A stretch of 64,000 nt of DNA from NCBI RefSeq assembly GCF_011045025.1, contig NZ_JAAKZX010000020.1, positions 1 through 64,000 of the forward strand, written 5' to 3'. The translations under genes and the position numbers were made by a program. Source of the stretch: Streptomyces ureilyticus. GTDB lineage: Bacteria; Actinomycetota; Actinomycetes; Streptomycetales; Streptomycetaceae. Below, piece after piece: positions 1 through 8,099 of this stretch; the stretch's first letter is position 1; every line of letters starts with the position of its first letter. The notes below the pieces were generated by a model. The model did not search any database. It was given only the letters and a program-made list of their open reading frames with translations, and was not told the DNA's origin.

Positions 1-753
1 GCCCCCACCCCCACCCGCTTCCAAGGCAAGGTAGCCATCGTCACCGGCGGCGGCAGCGGTATCGGCGCGGCCTGTGCTCGGCGGCTCGCCGCGGAGGGGG
101 CCGCCGTGGTCATCGCGGATATCGATGACGCGGCGGGCGAGCGCGTGGCCGCTGAGATCAGGGCGCGGGGGCAGCGTGCCCGCCACGTGCGCTCTGACGT
201 GGCCGTCGCGGCCGACTGGCGGCGGCTGGCCGAGGTCGTGCTCGGCGAGTACGGGCGGGTCGACGTCCTGGTCAGCAATGCGTACGCGCTGATCGTGGGC
301 GCCGCGCACGAGCTGGCCGAGGACGACTGGGACCGCGTCGTCGACGTCTGCCTGAAAGCCACCTACCTCGGAGTGCGGGCCTTGCACGCGCCCCTGCTCG
401 CGGCCCGTGGCAGCGTCGTCGCCGTCTCCTCCGTGCACGGGCGCACGGGCGCCCCGGGTTTCACCGCGTACGCCGCCGCGAAGGGCGGACTGGAAGCGCT
501 GGTACGGCAGTTGGCGGTGGAGTACGGCCCGCACCTGCGCGTCAACGCGGTGACGCCGGGCCCGATCGCCACCCCCCAGTGGGGCCGTACCCCCGAGCAG
601 AGCCGGCGCGCCGAGGCCGCGCGCACGGTCCTCGGCAGATTCGGCGAACCGGAGGAGGTCGCCGCCGCCGTCGCGTTCCTGGCCTCGCCGGAGGCCGGGT
701 TCATCACGGGCGCCGCCCTGCCCGTGGACGGCGGCTGGAGCATCCGGTCCTGA
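1..753 (+). CDS. SDR family NAD(P)-dependent oxidoreductase (5' truncated by window)
   Basis: This is a short-chain dehydrogenase/reductase, a cytosolic Rossmann-fold enzyme that oxidises or reduces an alcohol/carbonyl with NAD(P). The frame is open from base 1, so the start lies outside the window and 250 codons are visible. The cofactor motif TGGGSGIG is at visible residues 15-22. The catalytic set is Ser144, Tyr157 and Lys161 (YAAAK), and the C-terminus ends in the classical PVDGGW. It lies 36 nt upstream of a galactonate-dehydratase-like gene. This fits a non-phosphorylative sugar route in which an aldose is oxidised to a lactone or aldonate before dehydration. The substrate cannot be read from the sequence. 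Confidence 0.9.
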   Translation, partial: APTPTRFQGKVAIVTGGGSGIGAACARRLAAEGAAVVIADIDDAAGERVAAEIRARGQRARHVRSDVAVAADWRRLAEVVLGEYGRVDVLVSNAYALIVGAAHELAEDDWDRVVDVCLKATYLGVRALHAPLLAARGSVVAVSSVHGRTGAPGFTAYAAAKGGLEALVRQLAVEYGPHLRVNAVTPGPIATPQWGRTPEQSRRAEAARTVLGRFGEPEEVAAAVAFLASPEAGFITGAALPVDGGWSIRS

Positions 754-789
754 GACCACGCGGCGACCCCGCCCGACCAGAGAGGCCCC

Positions 790-1935
790 ATGAAGATCGT
801 CAAGATGGAGACATTCCGTGTCCCGCCACGCTGGCTGTTCCTCCGGATCGAAACCGACGAGGGCATCGTCGGCTGGGGCGAACCCATCGTCGAGGGCCGC
901 GCCGAAACGGTCGCCGCGGCCGTCGCCGAAGTCTCCGACCTCCTCATCGGCACCGATCCGCGCCGCATCGAGGATCACTGGCAGGTGCTCGCCAAGGGCG
1001 GCTTCTACCGGGGCGGCCCGGTCCTGTCCAGTGCGCTGGCCGGCATCGACCAGGCCCTGTGGGACATCAAGGGCAAGGCCCTCGGCGTACCCGTGTACGA
1101 GCTGCTCGGCGGCCCGGTACGGGACCGCGTCCGCGTCTACCGCTGGCTCGGCGGCGCCACAGCGAGCGAACTGACCGACTCGGCGCACCAGGCCGTCGCG
1201 GAGGGCTACGACGCGGTCAAGCTGAACGCCTCCGACCAGCTGCGCCACCTCGACACCCCGGCCGCCGTCCGCGGGATCGTCGCCCGGCTCACGGCGCTGC
1301 GCGAGGCGGTCGGCTGGGACGTGGACATCGCCGTGGACTTCCACGGCCGCCTCTCCACGGGTATGGCCCGCCGCACCCTGCCGCTGGTCGAGCCGCTGCT
1401 GCCGCTGTTCGTCGAGGAGCCCGTGCTGCCCGAGTTCTCCCGCGACCTCGCCCCACTGGCCGCCGCGACCGCCGTCCCCCTCGCCACCGGTGAACGCCTC
1501 TACTCCCGCTGGGACTTCAGGGACGTACTGCCCACCGGGATAGCCGTGGCCCAGCCCGACCTGTCGCACGCGGGCGGCATCTCCGAGGTACGCCGCATCG
1601 CCGCGATGGCCGAGGCGTACGACGTGGCCCTCGCCCCGCACTGCCCGCTGGGGCCCATCGCCTTCGCCGCGAGTCTGCACATCGACTTCGCGACCCCGAA
1701 CTTCCTCATCCAGGAGCAGAGCCTGGCCCTGCACGCCCCGTACGACAACCCGCTCCTGTCCCACCTCGTCGACCCGGCCGCCTTCCACTACGCCGACGGC
1801 CACGTCACGCCCCCGCCCGGGCCCGGCCTCGGTATCGAGATCGACGAGGAGGCGGTACGCAGGGCCGCGTCCGAGGGCCACCGCTGGCGCAACCAGATCT
1901 GGCGCCACGGAGACGGTTCCTTCGCCGAGTGGTGA
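790..1935 (+). CDS. dgoD: galactonate dehydratase-like enzyme, enolase superfamily
   Basis: The product is 381 aa, close to the usual length of D-galactonate dehydratase. This mandelate racemase/muconate lactonizing subgroup abstracts a proton alpha to a carboxylate and eliminates water from an aldonate to give a 2-keto-3-deoxy acid. The N-terminal capping domain has VPPRWLFLRI and GWGEP. The barrel shows metal/base signatures typical of the DgoD subgroup: VDFHG (Asp and His), FVEEP (Glu), TGERLY (Glu) and APHCPLGP (His). A GAGAGG ribosome site precedes the ATG. With the upstream SDR and downstream 2-hydroxyacid dehydrogenase it looks like part of an aldonate pathway. Galactonate itself is only the best guess; related paralogues use other acid sugars. 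Confidence 0.85.
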   Translation: MKIVKMETFRVPPRWLFLRIETDEGIVGWGEPIVEGRAETVAAAVAEVSDLLIGTDPRRIEDHWQVLAKGGFYRGGPVLSSALAGIDQALWDIKGKALGVPVYELLGGPVRDRVRVYRWLGGATASELTDSAHQAVAEGYDAVKLNASDQLRHLDTPAAVRGIVARLTALREAVGWDVDIAVDFHGRLSTGMARRTLPLVEPLLPLFVEEPVLPEFSRDLAPLAAATAVPLATGERLYSRWDFRDVLPTGIAVAQPDLSHAGGISEVRRIAAMAEAYDVALAPHCPLGPIAFAASLHIDFATPNFLIQEQSLALHAPYDNPLLSHLVDPAAFHYADGHVTPPPGPGLGIEIDEEAVRRAASEGHRWRNQIWRHGDGSFAEW

Positions 1936-2232
1936 GCCGAACGGTGCGCCGCGCAGAGTCTGGCCCGGCTCGCGCCAACCGGTTGGAGTAACCGATTACG
2001 ACGAGATTCAAAGGTCCCGTCACCATCGACAGCAGCTGGCGAACTGATCGTTCTGTTGCGGCAGATACACCGCACTAGCTGCTACGCCGCCCTGCCGCGA
2101 CGCTTGCGTACACGCCCGACAACATCGGAAACCACCGGCCCCAGGGATCACCCTGCGCATTGACCGCCCTATGCGTCAGACTTACGGTAGAAGACGCTTT
2201 CAGAAAACGTTTCCCAGCACCTCAGGAGAGTC
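1936..2232. promoter_or_regulatory. 297-nt intergenic region with two LacI-type palindromes
   Basis: No coding frame was recognised. There is a perfect 12-bp palindrome CCAACCGGTTGG at 1975-1986, followed at 1988-1999 by the looser GTAACCGATTAC. GAAAACGTTTCC lies at 2203-2214, 18 nt before the next start codon. The 2203 and 1975 sites share the inner pattern AAMCGKTT with sites at 4715 and 9934, a typical LacI/GalR operator form with a central CG. AGGAGAG just before 2233 is the ribosome site. Confidence 0.55.
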
Positions 2233-3246
2233 ATGTCCAGCGCCCAGCTGCCGAGGGCCGTGTTCGCCATGGATCCGGTGCACCTCCCTCTGCTCTTTCC
2301 TCCGCCGCTCATGGCACGGCTCCAGCAGGTCGCCGAGATCGACACCTCGCTCGTCGTACAGGACTTCACCGCCCCCAAGGCCGCCGCGGCACTGGCCAGG
2401 ACCGAGGTGCTCATCACGGGCTGGGGCTGCCCCCACCTCGATGAGGACGTCCTCGCCGCGACCCCGAACCTGCGCGCCGTCCTGCACGCCGCGGGCTCCG
2501 TCCGCTCACTGGTCGGCGAGGCGCTGTGGAAAGGAGGGCTCACCGTCTCCAGCGCGGTGACCGGCAACGCGCTGCCGGTCGCGGAGTACACCCTCTCCAT
2601 GATCCTGCTCGCCGGAAAGGACACCTTCGCGCACCGCGAGCGCTTCCGGGACACCCACGCCTACCCGTCCACCGCCGAGACCGCGGCCACGGGCAACCTC
2701 GGCCGCCGGGTGGGGATCATCGGCGCCTCCCGCGTGGGCCGCCGGCTGCTGGAGCTGCTGCGGCCCTTCGACCTGTCCGTCGCGTTGTACGACCCCTATG
2801 TGGACGCGGACGAAGCGGCGGCGCTGGGCGCCGAACTGCTGTCGCTCGAGGACCTGCTCAGACGCAGCGACATCGTCAGCCTGCACGCCCCCGACATCCC
2901 CGAGACCCACCGCATGCTCGACCGCGAAAAGCTCGCCCTCATCAGGGACGGCGGAGTGGTGATCAACACCTCCCGCGGAGCCCTGGTCGACCCCCACGCG
3001 CTCGCCGACGAACTGACGAGCGGCCGCCTGAGCGCGGTCCTGGACGTCACCGAACCCGAACCGCTGCCCGCCGAATCCCCGCTGTACAAGCTCCCCAACG
3101 TCTTCCTCACCCCGCACATCGCCGGCTCCCTCGGCAATGAGCTGGCCCGCCTCGGCGGCATCGTCGTCGAGGAGCTGGAACGCGTTTCCGCGGGCCTGCC
3201 TCCGGCCCACGAGGTGCGGCATGCGGATCTGGCCCGTGTCGCATGA
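2233..3246 (+). CDS. D-2-hydroxyacid dehydrogenase (NAD-dependent)
   Basis: The product is 337 aa and belongs to the D-isomer 2-hydroxyacid dehydrogenase family, which interconverts 2-hydroxy and 2-keto acids with NAD(P)H in the cytosol. The nucleotide-binding loop is GIIGASRVGRRL near residues 160-171. The family signature LHAPDIPETHRML is followed by NTSRGALVD, which carries the active-site Arg. The catalytic His is in LTPHIAGS near the end. The N-terminal substrate domain is only loosely conserved. The LacI-type site at 2203-2214 sits directly upstream, and the gene lies between a sugar-acid dehydratase and a LacI regulator. A role in reducing the keto acid formed by the local pathway is a reasonable inference, but the substrate is unknown. 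Confidence 0.85.
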   Translation: MSSAQLPRAVFAMDPVHLPLLFPPPLMARLQQVAEIDTSLVVQDFTAPKAAAALARTEVLITGWGCPHLDEDVLAATPNLRAVLHAAGSVRSLVGEALWKGGLTVSSAVTGNALPVAEYTLSMILLAGKDTFAHRERFRDTHAYPSTAETAATGNLGRRVGIIGASRVGRRLLELLRPFDLSVALYDPYVDADEAAALGAELLSLEDLLRRSDIVSLHAPDIPETHRMLDREKLALIRDGGVVINTSRGALVDPHALADELTSGRLSAVLDVTEPEPLPAESPLYKLPNVFLTPHIAGSLGNELARLGGIVVEELERVSAGLPPAHEVRHADLARVA

Positions 3247-3366
3247 TCCCGGCCCCGGGCACCAGCCACCGCCTCGGAGAAACAATGGGATACGGTTCCC
3301 GCACCGGCCCAGGGCAGGCGCCCTGGGTGTCCGGTCGGGAGTCACTACGGTGAAGGAGCCGCAACG

Positions 3367-4452
3367 GTGAGCGAGCGCACAGCGTCGGGTGACTCCGGAC
3401 GGGCCACCATCCGGGACGTGGCCGCACGGGCGGGCGTCTCGGTGGCCAGCGTGTCGCGCGTCCTGTCCGGCAACTATCCGGTGTCGGAAGAGCTGCGCCG
3501 CCGCGTGATGAAGGTGGTCCAGGACCTGGACTACGTCACCAACGCCCACGCCCGCTCACTCGCCGGCGGCGGCACACCGACGGTGGCCATCCTCATCAAC
3601 AACATCACCGGTGCCGCCTTCACCCACGTGGCCAAGGGAGTCGAGGGCGCGGCCTCGTTGCGCGGCTGGCTCTCGCTGGTCGGCACGACCGGAGACGATC
3701 CGGAACGCGAACTCGCCCTGGTCAACCTGATGCGCCAGCAGGGCGTCACCGCGGTGATACTGCTCGGCGGCGCGTACGACTACGACGAGTACCAGCTGAG
3801 GATGGCCCGCTTCGCCCGCTCCCTGGACGCGGCAGGCTCGCACCTCGTGCTGGTGGGCAGGCCTCCGCTGGAGGGCGACGTACCGGCGACGACCGTGGAC
3901 TACGACAACGAGGGCGGCGCGTACGCCATGGCCAGCCACCTCCTGTCCGCCGGTCACCGCCGCGTCCTGGTGCTGCCGGGCCATGCCGAACTCACCACCG
4001 CCCAGGGCAGGTTGAACGGCGCCCGGCGGGCCTTCGAGGCGTACGGCGTGCCCTTCGACCCGAAGCTGGTGCTGCACGGCCCGTACGACTACGAGCACGG
4101 GTACGACGCCGTCGAGGAGAGCCTGCGCCTCGGCCTTGACTTCACGGCGGTGCTCGCGGGCACCGACGTGGTGGCCGCGGGTGCCATGCAGGCCCTGCGT
4201 GCGGGTGGGCTCAGGGTGCCCGAGGACGTGTCGATCGTCGGCTACGACGACATCCCGCTGGCCTCGCAGCTCACCCCCCAACTGACCACCGTCCACGTGC
4301 CGTACGAGGAGATGGGCCGCGTGGCGCTGCGTGCGGTGGCCAACCGGCGCGAGAGCGGCGGCGGCCGCCGCAGGGGCGGTGACGGCGACCATGTGGTGCT
4401 GGGCACGCACGTCGTCGTACGGCAGTCCGTCCAGCCTCCCCCGGTGTCTTAA
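3367..4452 (+). CDS. LacI family transcriptional regulator
   Basis: The product is 361 aa and starts at GTG. An N-terminal LacI helix-turn-helix (ATIRDVAARAGVSVASVSRVLSG) occupies about residues 14-36. It is followed by the hinge and a periplasmic-binding-protein-like effector domain ending in the family motif VPEDVSIVGYDD and the later QLTTVHVP. It should repress its targets until a sugar effector binds. Four nearby palindromes sharing AAMCGKTT (1975, 2203, 4715, 9934) are the natural candidate operators, covering the dehydrogenase, the importer just downstream and the GH43 gene. The low-complexity Arg/Gly stretch near residues 325-335 is unusual but is likely a surface loop. Confidence 0.93.
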   Translation: MSERTASGDSGRATIRDVAARAGVSVASVSRVLSGNYPVSEELRRRVMKVVQDLDYVTNAHARSLAGGGTPTVAILINNITGAAFTHVAKGVEGAASLRGWLSLVGTTGDDPERELALVNLMRQQGVTAVILLGGAYDYDEYQLRMARFARSLDAAGSHLVLVGRPPLEGDVPATTVDYDNEGGAYAMASHLLSAGHRRVLVLPGHAELTTAQGRLNGARRAFEAYGVPFDPKLVLHGPYDYEHGYDAVEESLRLGLDFTAVLAGTDVVAAGAMQALRAGGLRVPEDVSIVGYDDIPLASQLTPQLTTVHVPYEEMGRVALRAVANRRESGGGRRRGGDGDHVVLGTHVVVRQSVQPPPVS

Positions 4453-4679
4453 GGGCCTGGGAGACACCCCCAGTACGGCAGTCGTAACTGCTCTCATGAT
4501 TGCTGTTACGTAAACGCCTTCCATGTTGTTCGAAGACGCTCAGTAGCGCTCCCAGAGCGCCGCAGGCCTCCGCTTGCGCACCGCTGACCTGTGCTTTCGC
4601 TGCGATGCGCGGGTGGGACGCGACCGCGAAAGACCGCCACGTCAGCGACAACCGAACTTAACAATTTGCCGTCGGACTC

Positions 4680-4726
4680 TTGCGGGAAACAGAGCAGTCG
4701 ACCTACGTTTCACAGCAACCGTTTTC
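4680..4726 (+). promoter_or_regulatory. predicted promoter and LacI-type operator of the first ABC importer
   Basis: TTGCGG at 4680-4685 and TACGTT at 4704-4709 are separated by 18 nt and form a plausible vegetative promoter. GCAACCGTTTTC at 4715-4726 lies over the predicted transcription start. Its reverse complement, GAAAACGGTTGC, closely matches the sites at 2203 and 9934. This placement suits repression by the LacI protein encoded just upstream. The rest of the 389-nt gap (4453-4841) shows no recognised gene; a TTACGTAA palindrome lies at 4506-4513. Confidence 0.55.
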
Positions 4727-4841
4727 TACAGCTTCCGCCAGAGGGTTTCCGAGACACGAGCCGACGTCTTCCCCGCTCGCCGTCGCCCCACCGAGCCACC
4801 CCTCTTCCGCGATCGTCTACGCCTCGAAGGATGACCGTACG

Positions 4842-6176
4842 ATGAACTTCACCAACCCCCGGAGAAGGTTCGCTCGCGCCGCTGTCGCGGGCATCGCCCT
4901 GACAGGTCTGCTCGCCGCCTGCGGCGGATCCGGAGACGATGAGCCCGCCGAGGCCTCCGGTCCGGTCACCCTCGACTTCTGGGGCTGGGCCAACGGCCAG
5001 GAGGCCGTCGTGAAGGCGTTCAACGCCAGCCACAAGGACGTCCAGCTGAAGTACACCAAGGTCACCGACCAGCTGACCATGCAGAAGCAGCTGACGAACG
5101 CCGTCAAGGCCGGCAACCCTCCCTGTCTGATGCAGAACACCGGCGAGTACGTGACCAGCTGGGTCTCCCAGGGCGCGCTCGCCGACATCACCGAGTACGT
5201 CGAGGGCGAGAAGGACAAGTTCAACCCCGGCTCGTGGGCCACCGGCCAAGTGCAGGGCAAGGTCTACGGCGTTCCCACCGCCTCGGCGCCCGCCTTCACC
5301 ATCTACCGCACCGACCTCTTCGAGAAGTACGACCTGGAGCCGCCCCAGACCTGGGACGACTTCATCGCCGCGGGCAAGGAACTCAAGAAGCACGACATAA
5401 AGGTCACCAACTACGCCGGTGAGGACCCGAGCACCCTCGAGGTGCTCGCCATGCAGGCCGGAGCCAAGTGGTACTCCGTCGACGGCGACGCCTGGGCGGT
5501 GAACTTCAAGGACGAGGGAACCCTCAAGGCCGCCGACGTGATCCAGCAGATCATCGACAACGACCTGAACTCCAAGCTCTCGTTCGCCGACTACGCGGCC
5601 GTGCAGCGCAATTACGACAACGGCGGCACCGCGACCCGGCAGATCTCCACCTGGCAGATGTCCGGCATGGTGCAGAACTTCACCAAGTCCTTCGGCGACT
5701 GGGCGCTGTCCCCCTGGCCGGCCTTCAAGGGCGAGGCGCCCAAGACTCCGGCCGGCACCAACCAGAGTGGCAACCTGACGCTGGTGTCCGAGGAGTGCAA
5801 GAACAAGGAGCAGGCCGCCGAGGCGGCGCTGTGGATGTCCACCGATGCCGGCGCGGTCAAGACCATGGCGAGCCCCGAGACCGGCAGCGGTGTGATGCCG
5901 GCGCTGGCCGACAGCGACGCGTACGTCTCCGAGGCGATCTCCGAGAAGCTGCTCGGCAAGAACTACGAGCCGGCCAAGAAGATCGTCACGGACAGCCTGA
6001 GCACCATCAACACCGACTGGACCTTCGGCCCGAACTGGACCGCGATGTTCACGGAGATGCAGGACGAGTGGGCCAAGGTCGTCAACAAGGAGCAGAAGGT
6101 CACCGACCTTCTCGACCACATGCAGCAGTGGACGGTCAACGACCTGAAGCAGCGCGGCATCAGCGTCAAGGGCTGA
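4842..6176 (+). CDS. ABC transporter sugar-binding lipoprotein
   Basis: The product is 444 aa when started at the ATG at 4842, which follows GAAGGA at 4826-4831; the frame is open further upstream, but that part does not look like protein. A basic N-terminus, a hydrophobic stretch and the lipobox LLAAC identify a lipoprotein anchored outside the membrane with Cys near residue 27. The mature part is a family 1 (MalE-like) extracellular solute-binding protein: LDFWGWANGQE at the start, then AGNPPCLMQNTGEY, WDDFIAAGKEL and WALSPWPAFKGEAP. It delivers an oligosaccharide or sugar to the two permeases that follow 10 nt downstream. No ATPase gene is present, so a shared MsiK-type ATPase elsewhere is expected. 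Confidence 0.93.
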   Translation: MNFTNPRRRFARAAVAGIALTGLLAACGGSGDDEPAEASGPVTLDFWGWANGQEAVVKAFNASHKDVQLKYTKVTDQLTMQKQLTNAVKAGNPPCLMQNTGEYVTSWVSQGALADITEYVEGEKDKFNPGSWATGQVQGKVYGVPTASAPAFTIYRTDLFEKYDLEPPQTWDDFIAAGKELKKHDIKVTNYAGEDPSTLEVLAMQAGAKWYSVDGDAWAVNFKDEGTLKAADVIQQIIDNDLNSKLSFADYAAVQRNYDNGGTATRQISTWQMSGMVQNFTKSFGDWALSPWPAFKGEAPKTPAGTNQSGNLTLVSEECKNKEQAAEAALWMSTDAGAVKTMASPETGSGVMPALADSDAYVSEAISEKLLGKNYEPAKKIVTDSLSTINTDWTFGPNWTAMFTEMQDEWAKVVNKEQKVTDLLDHMQQWTVNDLKQRGISVKG

Positions 6177-6186
6177 GGCACACTTC

Positions 6187-7071
6187 ATGATTCGCTCACT
6201 GCGCTGGAAGGGTGCCGCGTTCACGGTGCCCTTCCAGCTCGGCTTCGTCTTCCTCTATCTGCTTCCGATCGGCTACGCGGTCTACCAGTCGCTGTTCCTG
6301 CAGAAGCAGTCAGGGCTCGGTCTCGGCGGCGCGACCAGGGAGTTCGTCGGGCTGGAGAACTACCAGCAGGGCCTGACCGACTCGGCGTTCATGACGTCCA
6401 TCCTCAGGGTGGTGCTGTTCGCCTGCGTCCAGATCCCGTTCATGCTGCTGATCAGCCTGGTGCTGGCGCTGTTCCTGGACGCGGTCACCTCGAAGGTGGC
6501 CGGCCGGTTCCGGATCCTGCTGCTCGTTCCGTACATGATCCCCGGCGTGGTCGCGGCCATCGTGTGGGTCAACCTGTACAGCCCCGAGGTCGGCCCGCTG
6601 ACGCCACTCGGCGAGCTGTTCGGCTTCGACTGGAACTTCTTCGCGCCCTCGATGGTCTGGCCGGCCATCGGCAACCTGCTGACCTGGCACGGCATCGGCT
6701 ACAACATGGTGATCATCTACGCGGCGCTCCAGGGCGTACCCCGCGAGCTCTTCGAGGCCGCGCGGCTCGACGGCGCCTCCGAGATGCGGATCGCGCGGAG
6801 CATCAAGATCCCGTTCGTGCGCGGGGCGCTCGTCCTCACCGCTCTGCTGTCGATCATCCAGATGCTGCAGATCTTCAACGAGCCCGCGCTGTTCAGGAAC
6901 GTGACGCCGCAGACGGTCAGCGACAGCTTCACCCCCATCATGATCATCTACAACCAGGCGTTCAACGCCGGCAACTACCACTACGCCGCGGCCCTTTCGG
7001 TGCTCCTCGCCTTGATCCTCGGCGTGGCGTCCTTCGTCTTCTACCGACTGACCTCGAGGGAGGTGGACTGA
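6187..7071 (+). CDS. ABC sugar transporter permease, MalF type
   Basis: The product is 294 aa with six predicted membrane segments, the first near residues 13-35. The cytoplasmic coupling loop is EAARLDGASEMRIARSIKIPF near residues 190-210, the EAA motif that contacts the ATPase. This is the first of two permeases after the binding lipoprotein. Its TGA overlaps the next ATG by one base (TGATG at 7069-7073), indicating translational coupling. Substrate specificity cannot be read from the permease, but the adjacent GH43 enzyme suggests a plant-wall-derived oligosaccharide. Confidence 0.92.
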   Translation: MIRSLRWKGAAFTVPFQLGFVFLYLLPIGYAVYQSLFLQKQSGLGLGGATREFVGLENYQQGLTDSAFMTSILRVVLFACVQIPFMLLISLVLALFLDAVTSKVAGRFRILLLVPYMIPGVVAAIVWVNLYSPEVGPLTPLGELFGFDWNFFAPSMVWPAIGNLLTWHGIGYNMVIIYAALQGVPRELFEAARLDGASEMRIARSIKIPFVRGALVLTALLSIIQMLQIFNEPALFRNVTPQTVSDSFTPIMIIYNQAFNAGNYHYAAALSVLLALILGVASFVFYRLTSREVD

Positions 7072-8009
7072 TGGCGCTGACGGAAAACCGTAAGGAAAAG
7101 GGCACGGAAACCGCCGCCGTGCCACCCAACGGGCCCGCCATGCGGCGGCGCACCCGCCTCGACCCCGCGGCCCGTTCACGGGGCGGGCAGCGGTTCCTCC
7201 TCCTCGGTCTGGTCCTGGCCAGCGTCTACAGCCTGTTCCCGGTGTACTGGCTGATCATCGCCGCGACCAAGGACCGCGTGGGGCTGTACCAGAGCAACGG
7301 GCTGTGGTTCTCCGGCTTCCACCTGTGGGAGAACCTGCAGCAGGTGTTCACCTACGACGACGGCATCTTCCTGCGCTGGACCGCCAACTCGTTCCTGTAC
7401 GCGGGAGTCGGCTCTCTCGGCGGCACTCTCATCGCCCTTCTCACGGGCTACGGCCTTGCCCGCTTCGACTTCCCCGGGCGGGGCGTGGTGTTCGCGGCCG
7501 TGGTGGGCTCCTTCCTCATCCCGATCGCGCTGCTCACCCTGCCGCTGTACCTGATGTTCTCGGAGATCGGCCTGGTCGACACCCCCTGGGCGATGCTGAT
7601 CCCCTGCCTGATCAACCCGTTCAGCGTGTACCTGGCCAAGGTCTACACCGAGGCCACGATCCCGTTCGAGCTGCTTGAGGCGGCCCGGATCGACGGCGCC
7701 GGGGAGCTGCGGATCTTCTTCAGCATCGTGCTGCGGATGATGACCACGGGCGGTGCGACGGTGTTCCTGCTGGCCTTCGTCAACACCTGGAACGCCTTCT
7801 TCCTCCCGCTGACCGTGCTGCGCGGCGAGGAGAACTGGACGCTCAACCTGGGCCTGTACAACTGGTCCGGCAAGCGCCTGGAGTCGGGCATCGACGTGAC
7901 CAGCCTCGTCCTGACGGGCGCGCTGCTGTCCATCATCCCGATGGCGATCATGATGGTCGCGATGCGCCGCTACTGGCGGAGCGGCGTCACCCTGGGCGCA
8001 CTCAAGTAA
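7071..8009 (+). CDS. ABC sugar transporter permease, MalG type
   Basis: The product is 312 aa, starting at the ATG that overlaps the preceding stop codon. A polar, charged N-terminal extension of about 38 residues precedes the first membrane segment (FLLLGLVLASVYSLFPVYWL). The coupling loop LLEAARIDGAGELRIFFSIVL lies near residues 201-221. This is the second inner-membrane subunit of the importer. The operon ends at the strong hairpin at 8029-8068. Confidence 0.92.
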   Translation: MALTENRKEKGTETAAVPPNGPAMRRRTRLDPAARSRGGQRFLLLGLVLASVYSLFPVYWLIIAATKDRVGLYQSNGLWFSGFHLWENLQQVFTYDDGIFLRWTANSFLYAGVGSLGGTLIALLTGYGLARFDFPGRGVVFAAVVGSFLIPIALLTLPLYLMFSEIGLVDTPWAMLIPCLINPFSVYLAKVYTEATIPFELLEAARIDGAGELRIFFSIVLRMMTTGGATVFLLAFVNTWNAFFLPLTVLRGEENWTLNLGLYNWSGKRLESGIDVTSLVLTGALLSIIPMAIMMVAMRRYWRSGVTLGALK

Positions 8010-8028
8010 CCAAGTCTTTGGAACGCAA

Positions 8029-8068
8029 CTCGGCGGTCAGCCACGTAACTTCGTCGCTGACCGCCGAG
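8029..8068. terminator. bidirectional terminator hairpin
   Basis: Perfect 13-bp arms (CTCGGCGGTCAGC at 8029-8041 and its complement at 8056-8068) enclose a 14-nt loop. The hairpin lies between convergent importer and GH43 genes, so it can serve both. There is no T-tract, as is usual in Streptomyces. Confidence 0.75.
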
Positions 8069-8099
8069 GCGTTCGCCAGGCACTACCGGCGGAGAATCC

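Noticed and set aside
4710..6224. Long antisense open frame (504 codons) over the first binding lipoprotein
   Set aside because: Its predicted protein is Val/Gly/Leu/His-rich with no domain, no ribosome site and full overlap with a well-supported gene; it is a GC-bias shadow.
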